A stretch of 64,000 nucleotides of DNA from Phytoseiulus persimilis (GCA_037576195.1 CM075104.1:316775-380774), one strand, 5' to 3'; positions 31,701 through 40,962 are shown, counted from the stretch's first letter. Numbers and translations: made by a program. Notes: generated from the letters alone by a model not told the origin.

Positions 31701-32650
31701 TTCGGTTGTCACCTCACGATCGAACCCTCACTCAATCGATTCCAGACAGGATAGAAGCCAGTATTTAAGATCATTAAGAGCTCACTAAAACATGTGACTC
31801 GATAATCTCCCAGTTGTGTGAAGCAACCTAACTCCACGTGTCACGGAAGTGGAGAATCCCCAGAAATCACAATTCGATGATTCGCCGCGGTGGATACCAG
31901 AGCAACGAAGATAACCTTCTCAAGCTGAGGGTTAGACAGTTTAGTGAACGACGACGCGCTTGATCCCCGCTTGCCATGATGGTGCAACAGGCACAGTTTC
32001 GAGAGGAAGAGGATTGATCCAAGAGAGACAATCTCCTCTGCGCCATGGTGAATTACAACGTTTCGAAGTCTTCCTTTCTATCGGATGCGATGAGGTTACC
32101 CGGAAACAAAAGACCTCATTCTTGGCGTTTGTGAAAGACCAGTCGAAGATCCAAGTTACGCGCCCAATGGGGAATGTGTAAGGTTCGCTTGCAAGCACAT
32201 CATCGCATCAGAGACGGAAATGGAACACGACGAATTCGTTCGAGAGGACATTTCTGTCCGAAGACAGAACAACTCTTCATCGATGATGAAGAAAGACCTA
32301 ACATACATTGCCAGAAGGAACATCCTGGTCCGTCACCGAGTAGAATCAATCGAGATCCTCGGAAAGGATCATGAGGATCCACCTTGAGAACTTCATGATG
32401 TCAGAAAGTTCCCAGGATGACCACTCCGAACGTTGTTCCGGAATCATACGGCAATGAGTGATCTAATATGACTAACGATTAGATACAATATCTCACGCGG
32501 AAGCCTCGTTGGAGATAAAATGAGAACCAGATAGAAATTAATGAACAAAAATTAATTTTTGTGGACTGCATGCCAGTGAAGTCTAGATAGGAAAAAGGGG
32601 AAACTAAGTGTTCATCAGTGAAAGGTAAAAGCTCATTCAGACTTCTTCCA
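28790..32650 (+). other. Copia-1 3' region without recognisable genes
   Basis: About 3.9 kb contains only short ORFs on both strands. None matches the antisense genes of Copia-2 by eye, although the position is the same. It ends in the purine tract AAGGGAGGA just before the LTR. This may be a decayed accessory region or non-coding filler of a non-autonomous element. Confidence 0.6.
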
Positions 32651-32662
32651 TCTAAGGGAGGA

Positions 32663-32975
32663 TGTTGAAATACAGCCATATTTCTGGGTAGCTGTAATTA
32701 GTCTGAAACACTGATGGGTCCAGAAGACGAGGACATTCTGACCGGAACCCTTTTCTGTGAGATACTGACAACGGCGTCCGTGAAGGACTTCCGGTCTTCA
32801 CGGACGGGTGCAGCTTTCCACACTGATATATAAACCCTGAATAAAGAACTGCTCGGGGAGCTACATGATTCTAACACCGAATCTCTGTCTCATTATTCCG
32901 TGCCGTGATCTTCCAGACTCACAGAGTACTTCCAGATCGTGTCCACCGACTGACCCCAGTGGGTTATTTCCAACA
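32663..32975 (+). repeat. 3' LTR of Copia-1
   Basis: It is 313 bp, nearly identical to 16153-16465. It is preceded by the purine tract at about 32652-32662 and followed by the duplicated GATTG (32976-32980). The sequence after that is minisatellite, in register with the unit interrupted at 16152. Confidence 0.95.
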
Positions 32976-33487
32976 GATTGACCCCGGAATCACCCCTCCA
33001 GAGTTGGGAAGTAATGCTGAGATTGAGCCCGGAATCTCCCCTCCAGAGTTGGAAAGTAATGCTCAGATTGGTCTCGGAATCACCCCTCCAGAGTTGAGAA
33101 GTAATGCTCAGATTGGTCTCGGAATCACCCCTCCAGAGTTGGGAAGTAATGCTCAGATTGGTCTCGGAATCACGCCTCCAGAGTTGGAAAGTAATGCTCA
33201 GATTGGTCTCAGAATCACCCCTCCAGAGTTGGGAAGTAATGCTCAGTTTGGTCTCGGAATCACCCCTGCAGACTTGAAAAGTAATGGTCAGATCGGTTCC
33301 GGAATCACCCCTCCACGTTCTGAAAAGTATGGTCAGATTGGTTCTAGAATCACCGCTCCACGTTTTGAAAAGTATGGTCAGATTGGTTCTAGAATCACCC
33401 CTCCAGCTTTTGAGAAGTATAGTCAGACTCGTACCGGAATCACCTCTCCAGACTCGGGAGAGTATGTTCAGATTGGTCCCAGAATCA
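32976..33487 (+). repeat. 45-bp minisatellite array, right part (about 11 units)
   Basis: It continues the array cut at 16152. The first seven units are typical; from about 33280 they diverge step by step (TATGGTCAGATTGGTTCTAG, then TATGTTCAGATTGG). Such diverged edge units are expected where an array expands from its middle. Confidence 0.93.
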
Positions 33488-33552
33488 CCTTCATGTCTTC
33501 CAGAAAAAGTGCGGACAGACTGACAGACTAAGCCGATTATATATAGTAAGGA
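33488..33552 (-). repeat. Terminal block of the minisatellite element
   Basis: This unique sequence follows the last unit: ATGTCTTCCAG, then ACAGACTGACAGAC, then ATTATATATAGTAAGGA. An inverted homologue lies at about 61930-61995 beside another array of the same family. It therefore marks a real end of the repeated element. Confidence 0.75.
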
Positions 33553-34546
33553 TCTCGGCAAGTGAGAGGCTTTTCTTGGTTCAGGCTGATGTCTGTACAG
33601 CTTTCCTGACAGCTCCGTTAGATCGCAAACTCTATATGCGACAACCGGATGGGTTCGGAGATGGAACCAAGAGAATTTGTGAACTAAAGAAGGCATGCTA
33701 TGGAACTGCACAGGCCTCAAGATGTTTTAACAAAAAGTTGAGTGACACCTTGCTTAAAATGACAGCAGTCAAACTCACTCAAAGTTCACAAGATCCATGC
33801 CTGTACTTCTCAAACCCCCCCCCTCAAAAGAGCATTTGTTCTCGTCTATGTAGACGATTGCCTTATAGCCTCAAAGAGCGAGCAATTGAACAAAGAGATC
33901 ATAAAAGAACTTGAGAAAACCTTTGAGATGACATCCAAGCAATTGGAGTTCCTTTTGGGATTGAGAATCATTGTTTCCCCAGACAGAGGGACAATCAAGC
34001 TCGGTATATGAATGAGCTACTCGAAAGGTTCCAAATGCAGAACAGTAAGGCTATAGCCACCCCCATTGATGCAACATCAAAAACTGCATTTGAGGGAAAG
34101 ATTGATCTGAACTTGAAGTACAGAGAATTAGTAGGGGGATTGATGTCCGCCTCGGTGGCATGCCGCGGAGACATCAGTTATTCGGTTGGGTTCCTATCGC
34201 GCTACTTAGCAGCGCCAACCAAGCATCTTCGGGAAATTGGCCTTCGAGTATTGAGATATCTCTCAGGAACCAAAACATTAGGACCCACGTATACCGGAGA
34301 CATCTCAGACGGTATCAGTGCGTAAAGCGATGCTGACTGGAGTGGATGTCGATCAAGGAGAAGAAGCACTAGCGGATCATTCATTATGGTTGGTGGAGCA
34401 GGCGTGATCTGGTCATCCAGACGCCAGAGCTGTGTTTCCCTCTCTTCAATGGAGAGTGAAATCTTGGCCTGTAGCGAAATGGGAAAGTCATGCTTATGGC
34501 TAGCTAGGCTGCTCCGAGAGATTGGGCATCCAATCACACCGATACT
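33553..34546 (+). pseudogene. Copia-0 RT and RNase H, fragment 3
   Basis: The RT frame resumes with ERLFLVQADVCTAFL directly after the TILS of fragment 2. YMRQPDGFGDGT and LKKACYGTAQASR follow. A run of nine C near 33817-33825 shifts the frame; YVDDCLIASK and LEFLLGLRI continue in the next one. 34008-34325 carries LKYRELVGGLMS and ISYSVGFLSRYL. An in-frame TAA at 34323 replaces the Tyr of the RNase H start (SDADWSG), and SSMESEILACSEMGKS follows. It ends at the 14-bp duplication flanking the R1-like LINE. Confidence 0.9.
34533..34546. repeat. Target site duplication of the R1-like LINE, left copy
   Basis: ATCACACCGATACT is repeated exactly at 40231-40244. Both copies lie in the Copia-0 RNase H gene, which reads through when one copy and the LINE are removed. 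Confidence 0.95.
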
Positions 34547-34775
34547 TTTTTTTTTTTTATCGAGGTGTCCAGGCCAGTCGCTGGCCGGGGAATCCAATTA
34601 CGGACACCTGGGAAGAGGACCCAGGTAGTGTGAGACTCGCCCCTGGCGCGGGGAATACTCAATAACCCTCCCAGAGAACTCGGATCACAATCCTCGGTCG
34701 CCCTGCCGAAGCCGGGGGAGACGCCGGAACTGGTGCGATGGCATATTACATCAGCGTCTCGCTTTCGACGCGGAG

Positions 34776-37718
34776 CTATGTCCCTGTAATTGACGAACGG
34801 GTCGAGTTATCGGGGGGGGGGGGGGGGTAGAGAGAGGGCGGTGGCTTGCCGTGAGAGAGCTGCGGCAGCAATGTAGGGGGCGAGAGCTGCCTCCGACCAG
34901 CTTTTTCTGTCCTTGACCATGTGGGAAACGATGGCCGGGCAGGTGAGGGGGGGGGGGGCGGCAGGCCAGAGGCCCGGAGGAAAGTTCGGCGGCACTGGGA
35001 CGTCGCGGGGCAGACCTCGAAGGAGTGGCGAGCATCGTCCTCCTCACCCGAGTGGCAGAGAACGCATGTAGAGGAGTCGAGGCGCTGTATTCGATGAAGG
35101 TACTTCGCGAAGGATCCGTGGTTTGTGAGGAGCTGGGCGAGCGGGTAAGTCAGGTTGCCGCAATTCGGTCCGATCCAGACTGAAATGTCCGGAATGAGCT
35201 TGGCGGTCCAGTGGCCGGGCGCCCCTGGCAGGATGGCCGACCATCGACTCTGCCAGTCGCGGATAGCGTCGACACGGGAGAAGGAGGGGGGCTCGTCGGG
35301 GGCTTGGAGGGAGTTGTCGGGATCCCCGAGGAATTCACTTGCTGAGAGCATGCGGCATCTTAGGTCGTATGGAATTTGTCGCGAAATGACCTGCAGGGCG
35401 ACTGTAGAGACTGTGCGGTGTGCACGGGACAGGCAGAGGGCCATGGGGCGCTGGGTTTTGTCGAGGAAGCGTCTGATGCTTTTCTTGGAGGCGGAGGGGC
35501 CCCAGATGGGGGCTGCGTAGAGGAAGATACTGTCGACTAACGATGCTAGGAGTCTACGACGGAAGTCGTTTCCTCCTCTCGTTCGGGGCATCAGTCGGGC
35601 GACTGCGTGGGCCGCTTTCACCGCTTTTGCGGAGGCGTGACGAATGTGCGGAATGCCTGTCAACCCGCTGTCGAGCATCACGCCGAGGTACCGTGCGACC
35701 GGCTGGAAGGGGATGTCGTGTCCGTCGAGAACGACTCGAACCGAGGGAGGGTGCTTACGGCCGTTTAGGAGGATGGCAACGGATTTCGCGGGGGACATGG
35801 AGAGGCCCCTGGGCTTTATCCAGGCGCTGATCTCTGCGAGAGAGTCGTTGAGTTTGAGCTCGAGAGATTCGGAGTGAGGGTCCGCGGCCACGACGCCCAG
35901 GTCGTCAGCGTACGCAATCGTCGTGACGCCGGGGGGAAGAGGGAGGCGTAGGACGCCATCATACGCCAGGTTCCAGAGAGTGGGACCCAGAATCGAGCCT
36001 TGAGGGACCCCTGCATATACTGTGCTGGTGGTTCCATAGTAATCGTTAGAACGGTGAGAGAGATAGCCGGCGAGGATGCGGCGAAGGTACGCGGGGCCTC
36101 CGCCGAGAGCGAGGATCTCGTTTATGGCGTCCAATGAGACCGAGTTGAACGCGTTTTTGACGTCCAGGAGAACAGCAACGCAGTGAGAGCGAGACCGGAG
36201 GGGAGTGGCGCGATGGAATTCGGCGATCTCCGGGACACGGCGGATGGCATGTCCGGTGGAGCGGAAGGGACGGAGACCGTACTGGTCTTCCGAGAGCATC
36301 CCCCTCGCCTCGAGCTCATCGCACAGTCTGGAGTTGATGACGTGCTTTACGGCTTTGGAGAGGGAAGAAAGGCAACTGATAGGACGGTAAGCAGCTGGGC
36401 CGGACGCCTTTGGTTTTGGAATGAGGACGAGACGGGCGGTTTTCCATTTACGGGGCCAGACACCTGAGCGAAAAAGGTGGTCGACCATGTCCATGAAAAC
36501 CCGCGGGAACTTGCGAATAAACGAATTGACAGCCTCACCGGGGATGCGGTCGCGACCTGGGGCTTTTTTCGGTCTGAGGCGGCCGAGGACGTAGCTCACC
36601 TCCGCCTGGGCGACGGGGTCGAAGACGAATGTCTCATGCTCGTCGAAGCAAAGTGGTCGTGGGGAGGGACGAACCGGGAAGAGGGACTGTATCACCTCGC
36701 CCGCCTCTTCCTCGGGGAGGGGAGGGACGCCATGTGGGAGTTTGTGTCGTACGATCTTATAAGCTTTGCCAAACGGATGGGTTCCAGAGTTGATGTTGTC
36801 GAGGAGAGAAGACCATTGCTGACGTTTGCTCCTGGAGATTTTCTTGCGAAGGGGGGCTTTCGACTTATGGTACTCTCTGCGGAGCGTCTCTACTGCTGGA
36901 GAGTCCTCACGAGCTCCGGAGCGGGTGTAAGACCTGCAGAGCCTGGTGCAGGTTCGTCTGGCCTCTTCTATCTCACCATTCCACCAGTATTTTGGGGCCC
37001 TGTGCGCAGGCGCCCGTGAAATACGGGCGGCACTTCCGCAGCTGTCTTCGAAGAGGTCGATGACTGAGTCAGGAGAGTGGTCTTGGAGGTTCGGGACCCT
37101 GTCTTCGAAGAGCCTGAGAAGTTTCTTGAGGTTTACCCTGAGAGGAGCAGACGGGCGGGGGGATCGAGCAGGAGCTGCCTCAGAAACACTGAAGGTAATG
37201 TACATATGGTCTGATAGATTTTCGTGTTGTGGCCACAGCTTCCAGCCAGAGACCCGACCCGCCAGGTCGAAGCTTGCGAAGGTGAGGTCGATCGTGGAGG
37301 TGCCGAGGTGACCCACGAAAGTCGGACCTGGGGTGTTGATCAGCGCAAGATCGTGCTGAGCGGCCCAGTCGACGAGGAGCGTTCCTTTTGGGCAAGATCT
37401 CGTCCGATTCCAGGATACATGCGCGGCGTTGAAGTCACCCGCAATGAGGAAGCGAGAGCGGCGGGCGCTAGCGATGAGGGTGTCCAGCTCCGAGAGGATC
37501 GCGTCGGACTCGGGGAGAGTGACGTTTGGAGAAATGTAAAGGGAGATTACGGTGAAGTCGGATAGTTCTACCGCACAAGCCGTAGTAGAGGGGCCCAGGG
37601 CCGAGCATGGGATGGAGCTATTCAAGAACTGGATTGTGGACAGGCCGTGAGCTGACCTGGTGACAGCAGCTTTGAGGGCGGTTCTCGGGGCCTCCGAGAT
37701 CAGCAGGACATCAGACAT
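34776..37718 (-). CDS. R1-like ORF2: AP-endonuclease and reverse transcriptase
   Basis: It has 980 codons from the first ATG. The same frame is open upstream to about 37805 and encodes FLQINLRRSPAAFDLVCQDA, the usual start of the endonuclease in this clade, so the true start lies upstream and overlaps the ORF1 stop. The endonuclease shows IAGDFNAAH near residue 95, STIDLTF and NLSDHMYITF. RT shows KTARLVLIPKP, YRPISCLSSLSK, VAVLLDVKNAFNSV, GVPQGSILGPTLWNL and the catalytic YADD near residue 602. A CxxC-H-C zinc motif (CVLCHSG, FEVC) lies near the C terminus. It would nick target DNA and prime reverse transcription there. Runs of G at 34815-34827 and 34949-34957 lie within its C-terminal codons. 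Confidence 0.94.
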   Translation of the reverse strand: MSDVLLISEAPRTALKAAVTRSAHGLSTIQFLNSSIPCSALGPSTTACAVELSDFTVISLYISPNVTLPESDAILSELDTLIASARRSRFLIAGDFNAAHVSWNRTRSCPKGTLLVDWAAQHDLALINTPGPTFVGHLGTSTIDLTFASFDLAGRVSGWKLWPQHENLSDHMYITFSVSEAAPARSPRPSAPLRVNLKKLLRLFEDRVPNLQDHSPDSVIDLFEDSCGSAARISRAPAHRAPKYWWNGEIEEARRTCTRLCRSYTRSGAREDSPAVETLRREYHKSKAPLRKKISRSKRQQWSSLLDNINSGTHPFGKAYKIVRHKLPHGVPPLPEEEAGEVIQSLFPVRPSPRPLCFDEHETFVFDPVAQAEVSYVLGRLRPKKAPGRDRIPGEAVNSFIRKFPRVFMDMVDHLFRSGVWPRKWKTARLVLIPKPKASGPAAYRPISCLSSLSKAVKHVINSRLCDELEARGMLSEDQYGLRPFRSTGHAIRRVPEIAEFHRATPLRSRSHCVAVLLDVKNAFNSVSLDAINEILALGGGPAYLRRILAGYLSHRSNDYYGTTSTVYAGVPQGSILGPTLWNLAYDGVLRLPLPPGVTTIAYADDLGVVAADPHSESLELKLNDSLAEISAWIKPRGLSMSPAKSVAILLNGRKHPPSVRVVLDGHDIPFQPVARYLGVMLDSGLTGIPHIRHASAKAVKAAHAVARLMPRTRGGNDFRRRLLASLVDSIFLYAAPIWGPSASKKSIRRFLDKTQRPMALCLSRAHRTVSTVALQVISRQIPYDLRCRMLSASEFLGDPDNSLQAPDEPPSFSRVDAIRDWQSRWSAILPGAPGHWTAKLIPDISVWIGPNCGNLTYPLAQLLTNHGSFAKYLHRIQRLDSSTCVLCHSGEEDDARHSFEVCPATSQCRRTFLRASGLPPPPPSPARPSFPTWSRTEKAGRRQLSPPTLLPQLSHGKPPPSLYPPPPPDNSTRSSITGT

Positions 37719-37797
37719 CAGCCCAGCGAGGGTTGTGGCGTCCTGGCAGACTAGGTCGAAGGCGGCGGGAGAGCGGCGGAGATTTATCTGAAGAAAG

Positions 37798-39654
37798 CTA
37801 GGCTTGACGACCCTTCTGGTTTCGGAGGGAATTCACCTTGAGTCGGTAAACCGGGCAGTCAGTGGAGGTGGCGAAATGCCCGTCCGTTTTGCACGTATAG
37901 CAGCGAGGGGGTGAGGTGCAGGAGCTCGACAAGTGCCCTGAAAGGCCACATTTCAGGCAGACGGGGCTGGTGCTTGGAGGTGAAGTGCAGTCCTTCGAGT
38001 GATGATCGAAGCTTAGACAGCGGAGGCATTGGTCAACCTTGACCAGCTCGTCGAAACGGCAGCTCGTCCAGCCGACCTGGATCCTGCCTCGGGAGAGGTG
38101 TGCGCGGGCCATCTCGCTGGGAAGACGTGCAATGCAGCTGAAGTCACCAGCCCGGGTCTTCCTGAAGTTTTGGAGGCTTATGTCATGCGATTCAGGAACG
38201 GGAGAGAGAGCCTGTCTGAGGACATCAGGGGTGGCATCTCCAGGGAGATCACGGATGATTAAGGCAGTCTCCTTCCGGAGGACCTTGGCAGAGGTGTCTA
38301 GCCTTGTTCTCTGCTTGATTGCCTCTGCGAAGGATGCGGCCGCGCGCGGAGCATTTTCACGAACCCAGATGCGGATCTGGCCAGAAGGGGTTTCGGAGAT
38401 GTTGGATACACGAACGCCTTGTGCGGAAGGATCGACAGCCGACTTCAACTGACTGACCGCATCCGCGTAGGTGAGGTTGCCGGGGTTGATGGTGATGGAG
38501 GTGACGTCTCCACGCCTGGCTTTGGCTGGGCGTCTCGTGCCCGGTTTCCCGGAGCTCCCATCGCCGGGCCTATGGGACTTCGCGCTGAGCTCGATTTTGA
38601 GTTGAGGGTGGCGAGCGAGGGCAGCTTCGAGGAATTTCCTGGCAAGATGGAGATCCTGCGTAGAAGAGATCATGAGGGAGACCGTCCTGGAAAAATCTTT
38701 GCCCTTCGCCAGGTGGTCACAGAGGTCGACTAGCGATTTGAGCAGGGACACCGGAGCCAGAGGGGAGGAGTCGGTAGACTGCGGGAGGTATTCCACCACC
38801 AGGGCCCGTGAGGTAGCTGGAGAGATTTGGCCATCAATCTCAAGACTGGAGCCACTGCGGACTGTGACTGTGGAGCCTACGGAAAGGGCCTTGTCAGCTT
38901 GGTGAAGGTTTGGGAACTGGTTCCCGAGCAGGGCAAGGAGCCGCTTGTCCTTCAGGTCATCAGGGGAGGTGAGGAGGGCGCGAGTTTGCTGCCTATCCGT
39001 GAGGACGCTGGACCGAGAGAGTGAGGTGGAGGTGAACACCGAGGGGGGCCACTCGGCCTCAGTGAGCCTCAGCAGCTCGTCGTCGGACCAGTCAGACTCA
39101 AGGGAGCGGCGAATGTCCTCGGGATTGGGCGCGGGGCTTGCTCCGCAGTTGCAAGCGGCCAGGGGGGCCGGAGGATGCTCGAAGCCGCTGTCCTCCAGCT
39201 TGCGGTTGAAGCAACGCAGTTGGCTGAAAAAGAGGGCGGCAACGCGCTTTTTGTCTTTTTGAGTTTTCGAGTGTGCCGCAATCAGCATCTCCAGCTCGAG
39301 GGCGGTGCCGAGGAAGACTTTGACGTCCGACTTGCTTGCTGGGTCCTCCGAATTCCTGGGACGGCTGGTCGGGTTTGGCTGGGAGGACTGGGGCGAGAAA
39401 GGAGTCTTTCGCTTGCTGAGAGTCGCAGGTGGGATCGACGACTGCGGGGCTTCGGAGGGTTCATCCGTCGGTCGGCTCTCGGCCAGAGCCGGACGGGCCT
39501 CGACGGCGTCCTCTGTGACCTCGAGAACGTCGAAGTCGATGCGTTCGAGGTTAGCGGAAGCGGAGGAGGCGCGGCTCGGACACTCGGAGGGAGATGTACG
39601 TGCGAGGGCACCGCCCCTGAGGAGCCCGATGGGGTCCTCCGAAGGGTCTGACAT
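37798..39654 (-). CDS. R1-like ORF1: Gag-like nucleic-acid-binding protein
   Basis: It has 618 codons. The N-terminal half is hydrophilic and Ser/Pro/Asp-rich. A conserved Gag-like domain precedes three CCHC zinc knuckles in the last 75 residues: CLRCLSFDHHSKDC, CLKCGLSGHLSSSC and CYTCKTDGHFATSTDC. Such proteins bind the element RNA and form the RNP. The ATG at 39654 begins MSDPSEDPIGLL. The stop at 37798 lies inside the start of the ORF2 frame. It has no internal stop. Confidence 0.9.
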   Translation of the reverse strand: MSDPSEDPIGLLRGGALARTSPSECPSRASSASANLERIDFDVLEVTEDAVEARPALAESRPTDEPSEAPQSSIPPATLSKRKTPFSPQSSQPNPTSRPRNSEDPASKSDVKVFLGTALELEMLIAAHSKTQKDKKRVAALFFSQLRCFNRKLEDSGFEHPPAPLAACNCGASPAPNPEDIRRSLESDWSDDELLRLTEAEWPPSVFTSTSLSRSSVLTDRQQTRALLTSPDDLKDKRLLALLGNQFPNLHQADKALSVGSTVTVRSGSSLEIDGQISPATSRALVVEYLPQSTDSSPLAPVSLLKSLVDLCDHLAKGKDFSRTVSLMISSTQDLHLARKFLEAALARHPQLKIELSAKSHRPGDGSSGKPGTRRPAKARRGDVTSITINPGNLTYADAVSQLKSAVDPSAQGVRVSNISETPSGQIRIWVRENAPRAAASFAEAIKQRTRLDTSAKVLRKETALIIRDLPGDATPDVLRQALSPVPESHDISLQNFRKTRAGDFSCIARLPSEMARAHLSRGRIQVGWTSCRFDELVKVDQCLRCLSFDHHSKDCTSPPSTSPVCLKCGLSGHLSSSCTSPPRCYTCKTDGHFATSTDCPVYRLKVNSLRNQKGRQA

Positions 39655-40230
39655 GCTCCGTCCAGGAAAGGGCGTTTAAGGCACTGCCGAAAACTTGAAT
39701 TCCTTGGTTGGGCGAATTTCGGGGGGAGAAGGGGCGGAGGGGTTGGAGGTGGGTTCTGTGGGGAGATGTATTCGAGAGGAGCACTGTGATATGTGTCTCG
39801 AGGCGCGAGGACCAAGTCAACTCGGAAACCTGTCCAGGCCGAACGGGACCTGTCCAAGCTGAACGGTTCTCTGGAGGGGTTTCGGAATACGATAATTCTT
39901 CGGAATAATGGAAAAATCTCACGGATCGGCGTCGGCTGGAGAGGCGCGATGGTGCGCTATGTGGATTGGGGCGGATTCCTCGATTTTTTCTTCCTCAATC
40001 CGTGGAATAATTGACCAAGGAAGATCCGAGCACAGCATTGGGAAAAACTTGAACTATTGTCAAGAAATGCGAAGCTTCGCACTGGAAGGCCCCATCCCGC
40101 CCGCCTGCTGTTCGGGAAAGTTGTCTTTCGACGGCCTATGAGGGAAGCTCGATCCAGGACTCGTAGGTTGCACAGGAGCGGAGCTCGGGAGAAATGCGTG
40201 CGTTCACTACGGAGGTTGGAAGCAGGCTGT
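39655..40230 (-). other. 5' UTR of the R1-like LINE
   Basis: There are 576 bases between the right target duplication and the ORF1 ATG. No long ORF is present in the sense of the LINE. Non-LTR elements usually carry an internal promoter here, but I see no defined motif. Confidence 0.6.
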
Positions 40231-40468
40231 ATCACACCGATACTACGAGTAGACAACACCGCCTGTATCCAGCTTCTCACCGAGAACCAGGTAACACGGC
40301 GTTCCAAGCAAATTGTGACTCGTGAGTTCTGGCTGAGAGAAAAGATTGAAAATGGAGATTTCAAGATAATCCATTGCCCTTCAGAGTTGAATATCTCTGA
40401 TCTGGGAACGAAAGCCTTACCAGAAACTCAATTCGTCCGCTTACGAAATCTTGCCGGTTACAGAAAAT
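40231..40468 (+). pseudogene. Copia-0 RNase H, fragment 4 (C-terminal end)
   Basis: After the right copy of the LINE duplication, the frame reads VDNTACIQLLTENQVTRRSK, REFWLREKIENGDFKIIHCP and LGTKALPETQFVRL. These match the end of Copia-2 RNase H (LVDNQSTIAL, IADILTKCLPRETFQRL) in spacing. The frame continues past the start of the env-like gene, as in Copia-2. Confidence 0.9.
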
Positions 40469-40962
40469 ATGCAACAGAAGATGTTCATGATCACAATCAT
40501 GATGGCGACCGAGGTCGCCGCGTACTTCGAATACGCTAAAGATTTCACGCCTATCTGCATTCGATTAAAACAACCGTGCACACTATACGAGCGCAATCCA
40601 GAAATTTTCCTCGTAGATTGCATTGACTTAAACGATGCATGTAAAGAATTGGCATCACCTAAGGTCGTGTGTATGCATCCGGACGGAAATGTTCAGGGTG
40701 GATCAGACATCTGGATAGACTATTACAACTTTACCCACAACAAACCGCCGCAACCCGTCCCGACTCCAACGAATTGACTGGATTTCATTCATCTATATGC
40801 AGGCATGTTGACTGTACTTGTACTATTCTCTGTGATGTACAGCTTGTACGCCTGCACAACTCAGGCTTTACGCGGACGTGCGTATCAGCAGCTTGAAACA
40901 GAACAGCCGCCAGATTCGAGAGAAGATCAAGCCCTGAATCCCCTTACAGTACAACTGTTATG
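40469..40962 (+). pseudogene. Copia-0 env-like membrane protein, one in-frame stop
   Basis: From ATG 40469 it encodes a hydrophobic signal peptide. The ectodomain carries the shared signature (C-x6-C-x3-AS-x4-C and GGSDIWIDYYNFTH, with sequon NFT), then PQPVPTPT. A TGA at 40775-40777 interrupts it right before the transmembrane part (LDFIHLYAGMLTVLVLF). The cytoplasmic tail RGRAYQQLETEQPP resembles that of Copia-2. CAG lies three bases before the ATG, again a possible splice acceptor. Conservation with Copia-2 argues that this gene is a regular part of this Copia lineage. Confidence 0.82.

Larger units (their letters stand above)
16153..32975 (+). mobile_element. Copia-1 LTR retrotransposon, non-autonomous, inserted in the minisatellite
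   Basis: Two 313-bp LTRs begin TGTTGAAAT and end ATTTCCAACA, flanked by the 5-bp duplication GATTG. A purine tract AAGGGAGGA precedes the right LTR. Without the nested Copia-2 the element is about 9.0 kb. By eye the LTRs differ at only two positions, yet every gene inside is riddled with stops and shifts. About 4.4 kb between its env-like remnant and the 3' LTR has no recognisable gene. This suggests an element that is moved by proteins made elsewhere. Confidence 0.93.
11243..33552 (-). mobile_element. Minisatellite-bearing element (Helitron-like or HINE-like candidate), split by Copia-1
   Basis: It interrupts Copia-0 between an A (11242) and a T (33553). The Copia RT reading frame continues exactly across the gap, without any target duplication. 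The unique ends are CTTTTCTCTCTCTTCACTG on the left and a terminal block ending ATATATAGTAAGGA on the right; read on the minus strand it starts TCCTTACTA. Both ends recur at other loci here: the left at 41409 and the right at about 61930. A|T insertion with a 5' TC and internal tandem repeats fit non-autonomous Helitrons. The other terminus (AAAAG) is not the canonical CTRR, so the class is an inference. Confidence 0.55.
34547..40230 (-). mobile_element. R1-clade-like LINE, essentially full length, inserted in Copia-0
   Basis: It is 5.7 kb on the minus strand with a 12-base poly(T) (poly(A) tail) at 34547-34558 and a 14-bp target duplication. It has two ORFs: a CCHC-type ORF1 and an endonuclease/RT ORF2 that overlap or abut at about 37800. 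Both are open, so it may be an active or recently active copy. The 5' UTR spans 39655-40230 and the 3' UTR 34559-34775. Classic R1 elements sit in rDNA; this one is in a retrotransposon, as in non-site-specific relatives. Confidence 0.92.

Noticed and set aside
11239-33556. TA target duplication (Tc1/mariner type) at the minisatellite insertion
   Set aside because: The host reads TCTA on the left and TCTCGG on the right; TA is not present on both sides and no terminal inverted repeat is seen.
35543-39679. Plus-strand ORFs of 95-180 codons over the R1-like LINE
   Set aside because: They mirror the GC-rich minus-strand ORF1 and ORF2, which show catalytic and zinc motifs; the plus ORFs show none.
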